DNA of 64,000 nt from assembly GCA_963745405.1 (NCBI GenBank), contig CAVUWY010000002.1:1116001-1180000 (forward strand), given 5' to 3'. Shown here piece by piece: positions 52,204 through 61,400 of this stretch (its first letter is position 1; each line of letters begins with the position of its first letter). Source of the DNA: C-114 sp963745405. GTDB taxonomy: Bacteria > Chloroflexota > Limnocylindria > Limnocylindrales > CSP1-4. The position numbers and the translations under genes are program-made. A model generated the notes under the pieces. The model had not been told where the DNA came from. It did not search any database and saw only the letters and a list, made by a program, of their open reading frames with translations.

Positions 52204-53168
52204 TGGCCGGCCCGAGCGCGGTCACCGAGCGCGCAGCGGCCCTCGTGGCCGATCGCCGGCCGACGGCTGAGGAGGTCGGGCGAGAGCTCGCCGGTCTCGT
52301 CGACGACCCCGACGTGTTCACCGAGCGTCTCTGTGCGGGATTCAGCGCACTCGCGGATACCGAGTACGCCAACGAGCAGCAACGTGTCGCTCCCGGGCTC
52401 GGCCCTGCGTACGGGGTGCGCTGGCCGCTCATGGCCGCCATCGAACGCGGCTTCCGCGCCGGTTCCCGGAAGGAACGGGTCGACAGCCGGTGGCTCTATG
52501 TCGTCGACCGGCTCTTCCGCGAGCGCGAGCTCGAGCCCCGCTGGTTCTCCTTCGGACTCCTGGAACGGCTCGTCGTCGTGGATCCGGAACGGACCTGGCA
52601 GTTGCTCCGCCGCGCGTCGCGGGAATCGGGCGACTGGATCACCGTCGACGCCCTGGCCCACCCCGTCGGTCGCGGCATCCTCAACGAGCCGTATCGATGG
52701 GCCGAACTCGAACAGCTCGTCTACGCCCCGTCGAGATGGGAGCGTCGGCTCGTCGGGAGCACGATCGCCACCATCCCGTTCATCGACCATAGCCTCGGAC
52801 GCGAGTCGATGGTCGCCGGGCACGCGCTGCCGATCCTCGCCGACCTCATCGGCGATGCGGATCCCGACGTCCAGAAGTCGATCTCGTGGGCGCTCCGCTC
52901 GCTGACGGTGGTCGACCGACCCGCAGTCGAGCAGTTCCTCGATGAGCAGGCGACGATCGCCGCGTCGACGGCCGACGGTCATCGAAGCTGGGTGATCCGC
53001 GATGCGCTGCCGAAGATCGATCCGGCCAATGCCGCCGATATCCGGTCTCGCCTCGAGGGGATACGGCGTCGGAGCCACGCTCCCGCCACCTCGCGAGCAG
53101 CTGATACCGCGTCTCGATTTGCCGACCTGCCGCTGGGCTCGCGGTTCGCCGAGCCACCGCTGACATGA
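52200..53168 (+). CDS. AlkD-like HEAT-repeat protein (DNA alkylation repair type)
   Basis: 322 residues, all-helical. The later segments APSRWERRLVGSTIATIPF and ADPDVQKSISWALRSLTVVD follow the pattern of AlkD/AlkC-type HEAT proteins (W-x-R-R followed by K-x-I-x-W-A-L-R). AlkD excises N3- and N7-alkylated bases. Catalytic Trp/Asp equivalents cannot be assigned without an alignment, so it may be a non-enzymatic HEAT protein. ATG 52200 overlaps the thioesterase stop. Arg-rich C-tail. Confidence 0.65.
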   Translation: MMAGPSAVTERAAALVADRRPTAEEVGRELAGLVDDPDVFTERLCAGFSALADTEYANEQQRVAPGLGPAYGVRWPLMAAIERGFRAGSRKERVDSRWLYVVDRLFRERELEPRWFSFGLLERLVVVDPERTWQLLRRASRESGDWITVDALAHPVGRGILNEPYRWAELEQLVYAPSRWERRLVGSTIATIPFIDHSLGRESMVAGHALPILADLIGDADPDVQKSISWALRSLTVVDRPAVEQFLDEQATIAASTADGHRSWVIRDALPKIDPANAADIRSRLEGIRRRSHAPATSRAADTASRFADLPLGSRFAEPPLT

Positions 53169-53232
53169 CGACGACCGGCACCGCCCACCGAACCGCTGAC
53201 ATGACCGACCACGCGACGAGGAGACCGATCCG

Positions 53233-55797
53233 GTGACCGACGACCTGGGCGACACGCGAGCCATCCGCATCGAGGACGAGATGCGGGTGAGCTATCTCGA
53301 TTACGCGATGAGCGTGATCGTCGCGCGCGCCCTGCCCGACGTCCGTGACGGGCTGAAGCCGGTCCACCGCCGGATCCTCTACACGATGGGGGAGATGGGC
53401 CTGTCGGCCACGAGCTCCTATCGCAAGTGCGCCGCCATCGTCGGCGAGGTGATGGGGAAGTACCACCCCCACGGCGACGTCGCGCTCTACGACGCCCTCG
53501 TCCGACTGGCCCAGGACTTCTCGATGCGCTATCCGCTCGTCGACGGGCAGGGCAACTTCGGCTCGGTCGACGGTGACAGCGCCGCCGCGATGCGCTACAC
53601 GGAGGCGCGCCTCACCGGTATCGCCGCCGAGATGCTCGCCGACATCGACAAGGACACCGTCGACTACGTCGACAACTACGACGGCACCCAGAAGGAACCA
53701 TCGGTCCTGCCGGCGCGACTGCCGAACCTGCTCATCAACGGCTCGTCGGGGATCGCTGTCGGGATGGCGACCAACATCCCGCCCCACCACCTCGGCGAGA
53801 TCTGCGACGCGACCGTCGCCCTCATCGACGACCCGGACCTCACGACGGACGACCTCTGCCAGTTCGTCACCGGGCCCGACTTCCCGACCGGGGGGACGAT
53901 CTACCGCTTCGAATCCCGCCGCAACCAGTTCTCCGGTGAGTGGGAGACGATCGACGCCATCCGCGACATGTACGCCCATGGTCGCGGCCGGGTCGTCATC
54001 CGGGCCCAGGTGGCGTTCGAGGAGACCAAGAGCGACCGGGTCGCGATCATCGTCAGCGAACTGCCGTACCAGGTGAACAAGGCGACCCTCCTGGAGAAGA
54101 TCGCCGACCTCGTCAAGGACAAGCGCATCGACGGGATCGCCGACCTGCGCGATGAGTCGGACCGCGACGGGATGCGGATCTACGTCGAGATCAAGCGCGA
54201 CGCGAACCCGCACAAGGTCCTCAACAACCTGTTCAAGCACACGTCGATGCAGATCGCGTTCAACCTCAACATGCTCGCCCTCGTCGACGGCCAGCCCCAG
54301 ACACTGCCGCTCAAGGCGGTCCTCCAGCACTACGTCGACTACCGCCGCGAGATCGTCCGCCGGCGGACCGAGTTCGACCTCGGCAAGGCCCGCGCCCGAG
54401 CCCACATCCTCGAGGGCCTGAAGATCGCCCTCGACAACCTCGACGCGGTGATCAAGACGATCCGCGAGTCGGCCGACGTCGAGCTCGCTCGCAACAACCT
54501 CATGAAGGGTTTCGACCTATCGGAGCTGCAGGCCCAGGCGATCCTCGACATGCGCCTCGCCCGCCTGGCGGCCCTCGAGCGGAAGAAGATCGAGGACGAA
54601 TACCTCGAGGTGATCCAGCTCATCGCAGAGCTCGAGGACATCCTGGCCAACCCGGGCCGGGTCCTCTCGATCATCAAGGGCGAGCTGGCCGAGCTGAAGC
54701 GCAAGTACGGCGGCGAGCGCCGGACCCGCGTCGTCGACGACTCGAGCCGCGAGATGACCGACGAGGACCTCATCGCCGACGAGGACGTGGTCATCACGAT
54801 CAGCGGCCGCGGCTACATCAAGCGCCAGCCGGTCGCGACGTACCGCCGCCAGCATCGGGGCGGCAAGGGGATCATCGGCCACGTCACCCGCGAGGAGGAC
54901 GCCGTCGAGCACCTCCTGGTGGCCAACACCCACGACTACGCCCTGTTCTTCACCAATCGCGGCCGGGTCTTCAGCACCAAGGTCCACCAGATCCCCGACG
55001 CGAGCCGCCAGGCCAAGGGCATCCCGATCATCAACCTGCCGGGCGTGCAGGTCGAAGGCGGCGAGGTGCCGATGGCGACCATCACCCTGTCCGGCTTCGA
55101 GCCCGGGTCGTACCTCGTCCTGGCCACCCGGCGGGGCAAGATCAAGAAGACCGCCCTCGAGCAGTTCGAGAAGGTCCGCTCGAGCGGCATCATCGCCATC
55201 ACCCTCGAGGGCGACGATGAGCTGGCCTGGGTCGACGTCGCCACCGGCAGCGACGACATCATCATCGCCACCGCCCTCGGCAAGATCGCCCGCTTCCACG
55301 AGACCGAGGTCCGGCCGATGGGCCGCCCGGCGGCCGGGGTCATCGGCATCCGCCTGGCCCGCAAGGGCGACGCCGTCATCTCGATGAGCGTCGTCCAGCC
55401 CGAGACCGACCTCCTGGTCCTCACCGAGACCGGCTACGGCAAGCGCGTCCCGCTCAGCGAGTTCCGCATCAAGCACCGCGGCGGCCAGGGCGTCCAGCTG
55501 ATCGCCCTCGAGGGTCGCAAGACCGGCGACGTGGCGGCCGTCCAGCAGGTGACCGAGGCGGACGAGGAGCTGATCCTCATCAGCGCCGGCGGCCAGGTCA
55601 TCCGGACCGAGACGAACACGATCAATCGCTACTCGTCCGGCGCGCGCGGGGTCATCGTCATGCGGCTCGAGGAGGGCGACCGCGTCGTCGGCATCGCCGC
55701 CTTCCGGGCGGGGCTGGCGGACCACGGGACCATCGACGACAATGACGGTCCCGACGGGCCGGATCCGGTCGGCAGCGGAGCGACGCCCGCGTCGTGA
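53233..55797 (+). CDS. gyrA: DNA gyrase subunit A, Val at the Ser83 site
   Basis: 854 residues. Winged-helix and QRDR region KYHPHGDVALYDALVRLAQD, catalytic Tyr122 in AAAMRYTEARL, coiled-coil ELQAQAILDMRLARLAALE, and a full C-terminal beta-pinwheel with a GyrA-box-like QHRGGKGIIG. The fluoroquinolone site, Ser83 in E. coli, is Val83 here (codon 53479-53481); Asp87 is retained. GTG 53233 is preceded by GAGGAG. Stop overlaps the following GTG (alternative prs start). Confidence 0.97.
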   Translation: MTDDLGDTRAIRIEDEMRVSYLDYAMSVIVARALPDVRDGLKPVHRRILYTMGEMGLSATSSYRKCAAIVGEVMGKYHPHGDVALYDALVRLAQDFSMRYPLVDGQGNFGSVDGDSAAAMRYTEARLTGIAAEMLADIDKDTVDYVDNYDGTQKEPSVLPARLPNLLINGSSGIAVGMATNIPPHHLGEICDATVALIDDPDLTTDDLCQFVTGPDFPTGGTIYRFESRRNQFSGEWETIDAIRDMYAHGRGRVVIRAQVAFEETKSDRVAIIVSELPYQVNKATLLEKIADLVKDKRIDGIADLRDESDRDGMRIYVEIKRDANPHKVLNNLFKHTSMQIAFNLNMLALVDGQPQTLPLKAVLQHYVDYRREIVRRRTEFDLGKARARAHILEGLKIALDNLDAVIKTIRESADVELARNNLMKGFDLSELQAQAILDMRLARLAALERKKIEDEYLEVIQLIAELEDILANPGRVLSIIKGELAELKRKYGGERRTRVVDDSSREMTDEDLIADEDVVITISGRGYIKRQPVATYRRQHRGGKGIIGHVTREEDAVEHLLVANTHDYALFFTNRGRVFSTKVHQIPDASRQAKGIPIINLPGVQVEGGEVPMATITLSGFEPGSYLVLATRRGKIKKTALEQFEKVRSSGIIAITLEGDDELAWVDVATGSDDIIIATALGKIARFHETEVRPMGRPAAGVIGIRLARKGDAVISMSVVQPETDLLVLTETGYGKRVPLSEFRIKHRGGQGVQLIALEGRKTGDVAAVQQVTEADEELILISAGGQVIRTETNTINRYSSGARGVIVMRLEEGDRVVGIAAFRAGLADHGTIDDNDGPDGPDPVGSGATPAS

Positions 55798-55832
55798 CGC
55801 TGCGGGTCCCGGCCCGCGAGCAGGAGGCGCCC

Positions 55833-56948
55833 GTGTACGCAGATCAGTTCGAGATCTACCACGGCAACGCGAACCCCGATCTCGCCACGAAGATCTGCCG
55901 CTATCTCGACACGGAGCCCGGTCGGGCCGAGGTGTTCCAGTTCGCCAACGAGAACATCTTCGTCAAGATCCTGGACAACGTCCGGGAGAAGGACGTCTTC
56001 CTCGTCCAGCCGACCTGCCACCCGGTCAACGAGTCGATCATGGAACTGCTGATCATGATCGACGCCTTCAAGCGGGCGAGCGCCGGGCGGATCACGGCGG
56101 TCCTGCCGTTCTACTCGTACGGCCGCTCCGACAAGAAGGACCAGCCCCGGGTCCCCATCACGGCCCGCCTCGTCGCCGACATGATCACGGTGGCCGGCGC
56201 CGACCGGGTCCTGACGATGGACCTCCACCAGGGCCAGATCCAGGGCTTCTTCAACATCCCGGTCGACGAGCTGACGGCGGTCCATCTCCTCTCGAACTAC
56301 TTCATCCACAAGCACATCGAGAAGCCGGTGGTCGTGACCGACCTTGGCTTCGCCAAGCGGGCACGGGCGTTCGCGGAGCTGCTCGGCGCGCCGCTGGCGA
56401 TCATCGAGAAGCGGCGCCAGGGCAACCTCGACAAGGCCGAGCTCATGAACGTCATCGGCGACGTCCGGGGCCGGCGGGCGATCTTCGTCGACGACGAGAT
56501 CGACACCGCCGGGACCCTCATCGAGATCGTCACCGCGCTCGAGCGGGAGGGCGTCGACGAGATCTACGCCTGCGCCACCCACGGCGTGCTGTCCGGCCCC
56601 GCCGTCGACAAGATCCGGGCGTCGAACATCCGTGAGGTCGTCCTCACCGACTCGATCCCCCTGCCGCCGGCGAAGCGCCTACGCCAGATCACGACGCTGT
56701 CGGTCGCGCCGCTCATCGGCGAGGCCATCAAACGGATCCACCGTGGCGAGTCGGTCGGCGCCCTCTTCAGCAGCGAGGTCACGTTCACCCAGGAGATGAC
56801 CTTCTGGGAGGGCGGCGAGCAGCGCTTCGTCGACGCGGCCGAGCACGACAGCCCGACCGATGGTGGGCCTGCATCGGCCGCCGATAAGCCCGGCGCGGTG
56901 GACGGCAGCCCGCCGGCGGTCGCCGCGACCAGAGCGGCCGACCGATGA
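55833..56948 (+). CDS. prs: Ribose-phosphate pyrophosphokinase
   Basis: 371 residues. N-terminal ANPDLATKICRYLDTEPG, ATP-contacting FYSYGRSDKKDQPRVPITAR, VLTMDLHQGQIQGFFNIPVD, and the PRPP loop IFVDDEIDTAGTLIE. Makes PRPP for nucleotide, His and Trp synthesis. The PRPP loop reads DDEIDTAGTL (usually DDMIDTGGT). GTG 55833 chosen because AGGAGG lies five bases upstream; GTG 55794, overlapping gyrA, would add 13 residues. The last 50 residues are an unstructured Ala/Gly/Pro tail. Confidence 0.93.
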   Translation: MYADQFEIYHGNANPDLATKICRYLDTEPGRAEVFQFANENIFVKILDNVREKDVFLVQPTCHPVNESIMELLIMIDAFKRASAGRITAVLPFYSYGRSDKKDQPRVPITARLVADMITVAGADRVLTMDLHQGQIQGFFNIPVDELTAVHLLSNYFIHKHIEKPVVVTDLGFAKRARAFAELLGAPLAIIEKRRQGNLDKAELMNVIGDVRGRRAIFVDDEIDTAGTLIEIVTALEREGVDEIYACATHGVLSGPAVDKIRASNIREVVLTDSIPLPPAKRLRQITTLSVAPLIGEAIKRIHRGESVGALFSSEVTFTQEMTFWEGGEQRFVDAAEHDSPTDGGPASAADKPGAVDGSPPAVAATRAADR

Positions 56949-56958
56949 GGCCGGACCG

Positions 56959-57222
56959 ATGAGCCTCGAGCTCCACCGACCGGACGGCAAGGGCGGCATC
57001 GAGTCGCGGCCACCCGAGGTCCGCGACTGGCGGTCCCAGCTGCGCTCCCCGCGATGGGGGAGCGGACTCCGGCGCGGCCGGCTCCGCCGCTTCGACAACC
57101 CGGAGATGAACCCGACCCCGACCGCCCTGTCGATCCTCTTCTGGGGCTTCCTCGGGGTCCTGACGTTCGTCCTCCTGATCCTCGGCTACGGGACGAACTT
57201 CTGGCACTTCCCGGCGAACTGA
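56959..57222 (+). CDS. Small single-pass membrane protein
   Basis: 87 residues. Polar, Arg-rich first 45 residues (RSQLRSPRWGSGLRRGRLRR) and a single helix ALSILFWGFLGVLTFVLLILG, then YGTNFWHFPAN. ATG 56959 with GAGG eight bases upstream; ten bases after prs, so co-transcribed. No family recognised. It precedes secA, but no Sec subunit motif (SecE or SecG) is seen. Confidence 0.65.
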   Translation: MSLELHRPDGKGGIESRPPEVRDWRSQLRSPRWGSGLRRGRLRRFDNPEMNPTPTALSILFWGFLGVLTFVLLILGYGTNFWHFPAN

Positions 57223-57278
57223 TCGGGCCGCGCTGATCGCTTGAAGGCTGCCACGAGGGCCGCCTGAGAGTCCTCGCC

Positions 57279-57284
57279 TATACT
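57279..57284 (+). promoter_or_regulatory. Candidate -10 element of secA
   Basis: TATACT ten bases before the secA ATG (57294). No good -35 at 16-18 bases. If used, transcription would begin near 57291 and the mRNA would be almost leaderless. Confidence 0.45.
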
Positions 57285-57293
57285 TCCCCGTCT

Positions 57294-60287
57294 ATGGTCC
57301 TTGGCTTCCTGAACCAATTCGTCGACTCGAACGACCGCGAGATCAAGCGCATCCAGCCCCTCGTCGACGAGATCAACGACCTCGAGCCCGAGTTCGAGGC
57401 GCTGAGCGACGAGGAGATCCGCGCCCGGATCGACGTCCTGCGGGCGGAGATCCGCGAGCTCGCCGTGCCCGACGAGCCGTCCGAGGACGAGCTCCACCAT
57501 CCCGAACCCGAGCGGCGGCGGGAGCTCGCCAAGGCCCGCCACAAGAAGGAGCGACAGCGGGTCGAGGACGCCCTCGACGACGCCCTGCCGGAGGTCTTCG
57601 CGGCGGCCCGCGAGGCGATGCGACGGACCCTCGGCATGCGCCACTTCGACGTCCAGATGGTGGGCGGGGCGGTCCTCCACCAGGGCAAGATCGCCGAGAT
57701 GCGGACCGGCGAAGGCAAGACCTTCGTGCCGCCCCTTGCGGCGACCCTCAACAGCCTGACCGGCCGCGGCGTCCACGTCGTCACCGTCAACGACTACCTC
57801 GCCCGCCGCGACCCGCAGTGGATGGGACCGATCTTCCACTTCCTCGGCGTCAGCGTCGGGATGATCACCCACGACGCGAGCTACGTCTTCGAGCCGGGCT
57901 ACCCGACGAGCGACGAGCGCCTCGTCAACCTTCGGCCGGTGACCCGCCAGGAGGCCTACGCCGCCGACATCACCTACGGCACGAACAACGAGTTCGGCTT
58001 CGACTACCTCCGCGACAACATGGTCGTCGAGCTCGACCAGCGGGTCCAGCGGGAGCGCGCCTACGCCATCGTCGACGAGGTCGACAACATCCTCATCGAC
58101 GAGGCCCGGACGCCGCTCATCATCAGCGGCCAGGCGGAAGAGTCGGCCGACAAGTACTTCACCTTCGCCCGGCTCGTGCCTCGCCTCCAGGGGCGGCCGG
58201 AAGGCGACGAGGAGGGCGGCGACTACTTCATCGACCTCAAGGACAAGGCCGTCAGCCCGACCGAAGAGGGCATCCACAAGATGGAGGGCTGGCTCGGCGT
58301 CCCCAACATGTACGACGCCGACCCGACGCTCGCCCGCCACTTCGAGCAGGCGCTCAAGGCCCACGCCCTGTACAAGCGGGACCGCGACTACATCGTCAAG
58401 GACGGCGAGATCATCATCGTCGACGAGTTCACCGGCCGGCAGATGCCGGGCCGGCGCTGGAGCGAGGGCCTCCACCAGGCGATCGAGGCCAAGGAAGGGC
58501 TGCGGGTCCAGCGCGAGACCGTGACCCTCGCCACGATCACGTTCCAGAACTACTTCCGCCTCTACGACAAGCTGTCGGGCATGACCGGCACGGCGATGAC
58601 CGAGGCCGAGGAATTCCACAAGATCTACGAGCTCGAGGTGGTCGCCATCCCGACCCACCGCGACATGATCCGGGACGACGAGGCCGACCTCGTCTACCGC
58701 AACGAGGAGGGCAAGTTCAACGCCCTCATCGACGAGATCGCCGAGATGCGGGAGGCCGGCCGGCCGGTCCTCGTCGGCACCGTCAGCGTCGAGAAGTCCG
58801 AGATCCTCTCGACGATGCTCAACCGGCGCGGCATCAGGCACGAGACGCTGAACGCCAAGTTCCACGAGCGCGAGTCCGGGGTCGTCGCCCAGGCCGGGCG
58901 GACCGGCGCGATCACGATCGCCACGAACATGGCCGGCCGCGGCACCGACATCAAGCTCGGCGGCGATGCCGCGGGGCTGGCCTCGGAGATCCTCCACCAG
59001 CGGGGACTGAACCCGGCCGAGGTCGACAAGGAGACCTACGAGGCGGCGATGGCCGAGGCGAGGGCCGTCTGCGACGCCGACCACGAACGGGTGGTCGCCG
59101 CCGGCGGGCTCCACATCATCGGCACCGAGCGGCACGACAGCCGGCGGATCGACAACCAGCTCCGCGGCCGGGCCGGGCGCCAGGGCGACCCGGGCTCATC
59201 GCGGTTCTACCTCTCCCTCGACGACGACCTCATGAAGCGGTTCGCCTCGGATCGGGTGGCCGGCCTCATGGAGCGGATGGGCCTCGAGGACGACGTCGCC
59301 ATCGAGTCGCGCCTCGTGTCGAAGACGATCGAGAGCGCCCAGTCGCGCGTCGAGGGCTACAACTTCGACGTCCGCAAGCGGGTCGTCGAGTTCGACGACG
59401 TCATCAACAAGCAGCGCGAGACGATCTATGCCGAGCGCGACAAGGTCCTCCGCAACGAGGATCTTGGCGAAACGGTCCGATCCTTCCTCGACGACGAGAT
59501 CGACGCCCTCCTCGACACGTACGCCGGGTCGGAGGCCGCGGTCGAGTGGAACCTCGAGGGCCTCTCGGCGGCGCTCGTGGCGATGGGCCTCGACGGGCCC
59601 GACACGAGCGAGGACACCCTGGCCCGGTTCCACTCCCGGCACGACCTCGGCGACGACCTCCGGGGGCTCGTCGACGAACGGCTCGAAGCCAAGTCGGCCG
59701 AGGTCGGCGAGGAGGACTGGTCGCTCGTCGAGCGCCTCGTCCTCCTCCGCACCATCGACTCGCTGTGGGTCGAACACCTGACCGAGATCGACGATATGCG
59801 GCGCGGCATCGGCCTGCGCGGCTACGCCCAGCAGGACCCGCTCAACGAGTTCAAGAAGGAAGCCTTCTCGCTCTACGAGCAGCTTCGAGCGCTCATCCGC
59901 CACCAGGTCGCCACGACCATCTTCCGGGTCACCGTGACCCGCAACGCAGCGCCTCCCGTCAGCGGCCAGGAGGGCCGCCTCGAATCCGACCTGGCGGCCG
60001 GTGCCGACGCGGTCCGCCAGGCCTCGGCCGACCGCCGGCCGGCGCCCACCCCCTCCCCGGCGACCTCGTCCGCGGCCGTCCCGCTGGTCGCCGGCGGGCT
60101 GCCCGCCGCGCCGGCCACCCGGGGCGTCGTCGAATCGCTCGGCGACCAGGCCGTCGCCAGTGCGGCCGGGAACGGCGCCGGGGGTGCCCTGCGCCCGGGG
60201 TTCACGCCGGCCGGCGCGCGCATCGGGCGCAACGACCCGTGCTTCTGTGGGTCGGGCCTGAAGTACAAGAAGTGCCACGGTCGCTGA
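57294..60287 (+). CDS. secA: Preprotein translocase ATPase SecA
   Basis: 997 residues (E. coli 901). Walker A in IAEMRTGEGKTFVPPLAA near residue 139, DEAD-box YAIVDEVDNILIDEARTPLI, helicase motif ATNMAGRGTDIKLGG, QLRGRAGRQGDPGSSRFYLS, HLTEIDDMRRGIGLRGYAQQ in the helical scaffold, and a C-terminal zinc domain GRNDPCFCGSGLKYKKCHGR for SecB/ribosome contact. The extra length lies mainly in an Ala/Pro-rich linker before the zinc domain. ATG 57294; a -10 just upstream suggests a nearly leaderless mRNA. Confidence 0.97.
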   Translation: MVLGFLNQFVDSNDREIKRIQPLVDEINDLEPEFEALSDEEIRARIDVLRAEIRELAVPDEPSEDELHHPEPERRRELAKARHKKERQRVEDALDDALPEVFAAAREAMRRTLGMRHFDVQMVGGAVLHQGKIAEMRTGEGKTFVPPLAATLNSLTGRGVHVVTVNDYLARRDPQWMGPIFHFLGVSVGMITHDASYVFEPGYPTSDERLVNLRPVTRQEAYAADITYGTNNEFGFDYLRDNMVVELDQRVQRERAYAIVDEVDNILIDEARTPLIISGQAEESADKYFTFARLVPRLQGRPEGDEEGGDYFIDLKDKAVSPTEEGIHKMEGWLGVPNMYDADPTLARHFEQALKAHALYKRDRDYIVKDGEIIIVDEFTGRQMPGRRWSEGLHQAIEAKEGLRVQRETVTLATITFQNYFRLYDKLSGMTGTAMTEAEEFHKIYELEVVAIPTHRDMIRDDEADLVYRNEEGKFNALIDEIAEMREAGRPVLVGTVSVEKSEILSTMLNRRGIRHETLNAKFHERESGVVAQAGRTGAITIATNMAGRGTDIKLGGDAAGLASEILHQRGLNPAEVDKETYEAAMAEARAVCDADHERVVAAGGLHIIGTERHDSRRIDNQLRGRAGRQGDPGSSRFYLSLDDDLMKRFASDRVAGLMERMGLEDDVAIESRLVSKTIESAQSRVEGYNFDVRKRVVEFDDVINKQRETIYAERDKVLRNEDLGETVRSFLDDEIDALLDTYAGSEAAVEWNLEGLSAALVAMGLDGPDTSEDTLARFHSRHDLGDDLRGLVDERLEAKSAEVGEEDWSLVERLVLLRTIDSLWVEHLTEIDDMRRGIGLRGYAQQDPLNEFKKEAFSLYEQLRALIRHQVATTIFRVTVTRNAAPPVSGQEGRLESDLAAGADAVRQASADRRPAPTPSPATSSAAVPLVAGGLPAAPATRGVVESLGDQAVASAAGNGAGGALRPGFTPAGARIGRNDPCFCGSGLKYKKCHGR

Positions 60288-60922
60288 GCGCGACGACGAG
60301 GCTCCGTGACCTGATCCTGATCGTCCTGGCGGCGGTGCTGGGACTGGGTGGACTCGCGGCGTACGCGACCTTCCGGATCTGGCAGCAGGGCGGCAGCGAC
60401 GAGCAGCGTCCGTCGGACGCGATCGTCGTCCTCGGGGCGGCCCAGTTCAACGGTCGCCCCTCGCCCGTCTTCGCCGCTCGCCTCGATCACGCCATCGAGC
60501 TGTTCAAGCAGGGCACGGCGCCGCTCCTCGTCGTGACCGGCGGCAAGGCGGAGGGCGACTGGACGACCGAGGCCGCCGCGGCGAGCCAGTACGCCATCGG
60601 CCACGGCGTGCCGGCCGACCGCATCCTCATGGAGGACCGCGGCCGGACGACCCTCGAATCGCTCGACGGCGTGGCCGACCTCTTCCGAGAGCACGGCCTC
60701 CACAGCGCCGTCTTCGTCAGCGACCCGACCCACATGCTGCGGGTCCTCATGATCGCCCGGGATCTCGGCATCGTCTCCTGGGGATCGGCGACGCCGACGA
60801 GCCTCCTCGAGGCGGACATGGCGGGCAGGCTCGGGGCGACGATCCACGAGCTCGGCGGGATCGCCCTCTACCTCTTCGCCCGCCAGGCGCCGGCCGGCGA
60901 GCTCGCGCCGCCCGACCAGTAG
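60272..60922 (+). CDS. DUF218 (YdcF/SanA/ElyC-like) membrane-anchored protein
   Basis: 216 residues. One N-terminal helix (LILIVLAAVLGLGGLAAYA) then the DUF218 domain: PSDAIVVLGAAQFNGRPSPV, ARLDHAIELFKQGTAPLLVV, TGGKAEGDWTTEAAAASQYA and GRTTLESL. The family includes SanA (vancomycin sensitivity) and ElyC (envelope biogenesis), so a role in cell-wall precursor handling is likely. GTG 60272 overlaps the secA end by 16 bases; no other start keeps the membrane helix intact. Confidence 0.82.
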   Translation: MPRSLSATTRLRDLILIVLAAVLGLGGLAAYATFRIWQQGGSDEQRPSDAIVVLGAAQFNGRPSPVFAARLDHAIELFKQGTAPLLVVTGGKAEGDWTTEAAAASQYAIGHGVPADRILMEDRGRTTLESLDGVADLFREHGLHSAVFVSDPTHMLRVLMIARDLGIVSWGSATPTSLLEADMAGRLGATIHELGGIALYLFARQAPAGELAPPDQ

Positions 60923-61042
60923 GGTCGCCGGTCCGCTCGACTCGCCCGGTCCGGCGGGCGGACCGACGAGCGCGGCGAGCCCGATGTGCTCACCCGCGAG
61001 GCCTCGAGCGTGAAGATCGCGATGTTTTCGCGACTTCCCCTC

Positions 61043-61078
61043 TTGGATATTCGGATTTGACCTTCTATACTCATCCAA
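61043..61078 (+). promoter_or_regulatory. Promoter with inverted repeat upstream of the Cys-rich gene and prfB
   Basis: -35 TTGGAT (61043-61048), 17-base spacer, -10 TATACT (61066-61071), start near 61078. A TTGGAT/ATCCAA inverted repeat (61043-61048 with 61073-61078) brackets the promoter and could be an operator. Upstream, 61012-61037 folds as a stem (gaag-a-tcgcga) that may terminate the preceding transcript. The region is notably AT-rich. Confidence 0.65.
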
Positions 61079-61175
61079 ATCCCGCCGCCCGTGCTGCCAG
61101 TCCGCACACGGTCGGACGCCGCGATCGCCCCGCCGCCCCCAGCGCCACGTTCACCCGACGGAGGAGAGGGACCAC

Positions 61176-61400
61176 GTGAAGCAGGCCGAGGAAGCTGCGT
61201 TCGTCGATCTGATCGCCTGCGAGCGCGACTGCCGTACCTGCAGTTACGCGGCCGCCCTCGATTGCGACGGCAACTGCGGCGTTTGCCCCCACAACAGCTA
61301 TTGCCCCTGTGTGAACCCCGTCGTCGTCCGGAGCAAGACCGCCCTGCGGCTCATCGAGCTCCGCCCGATCCTGCTTCAGGACCTCCAGGCGCGGAACTAG
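61176..61400 (+). CDS. Small cysteine-rich protein, function unknown
   Basis: 74 residues with eight Cys in 31 positions: Cys15, 19, 22, 30, 34, 37, 43, 45 (ACERDCRTCS, DCDGNCGVC, YCPC). The CxxxCxxC spacing occurs twice, then CxC; this suggests binding of zinc or an iron-sulfur cluster, but I know no family with this pattern. The Cys-free C-terminal third is a predicted helix. GTG 61176 follows a strong GAGAGGG. It has its own promoter and operator-like repeat, and its TAG (61398-61400) is followed at once by the prfB GTG, so the two are one unit. Confidence 0.75.
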   Translation: MKQAEEAAFVDLIACERDCRTCSYAAALDCDGNCGVCPHNSYCPCVNPVVVRSKTALRLIELRPILLQDLQARN

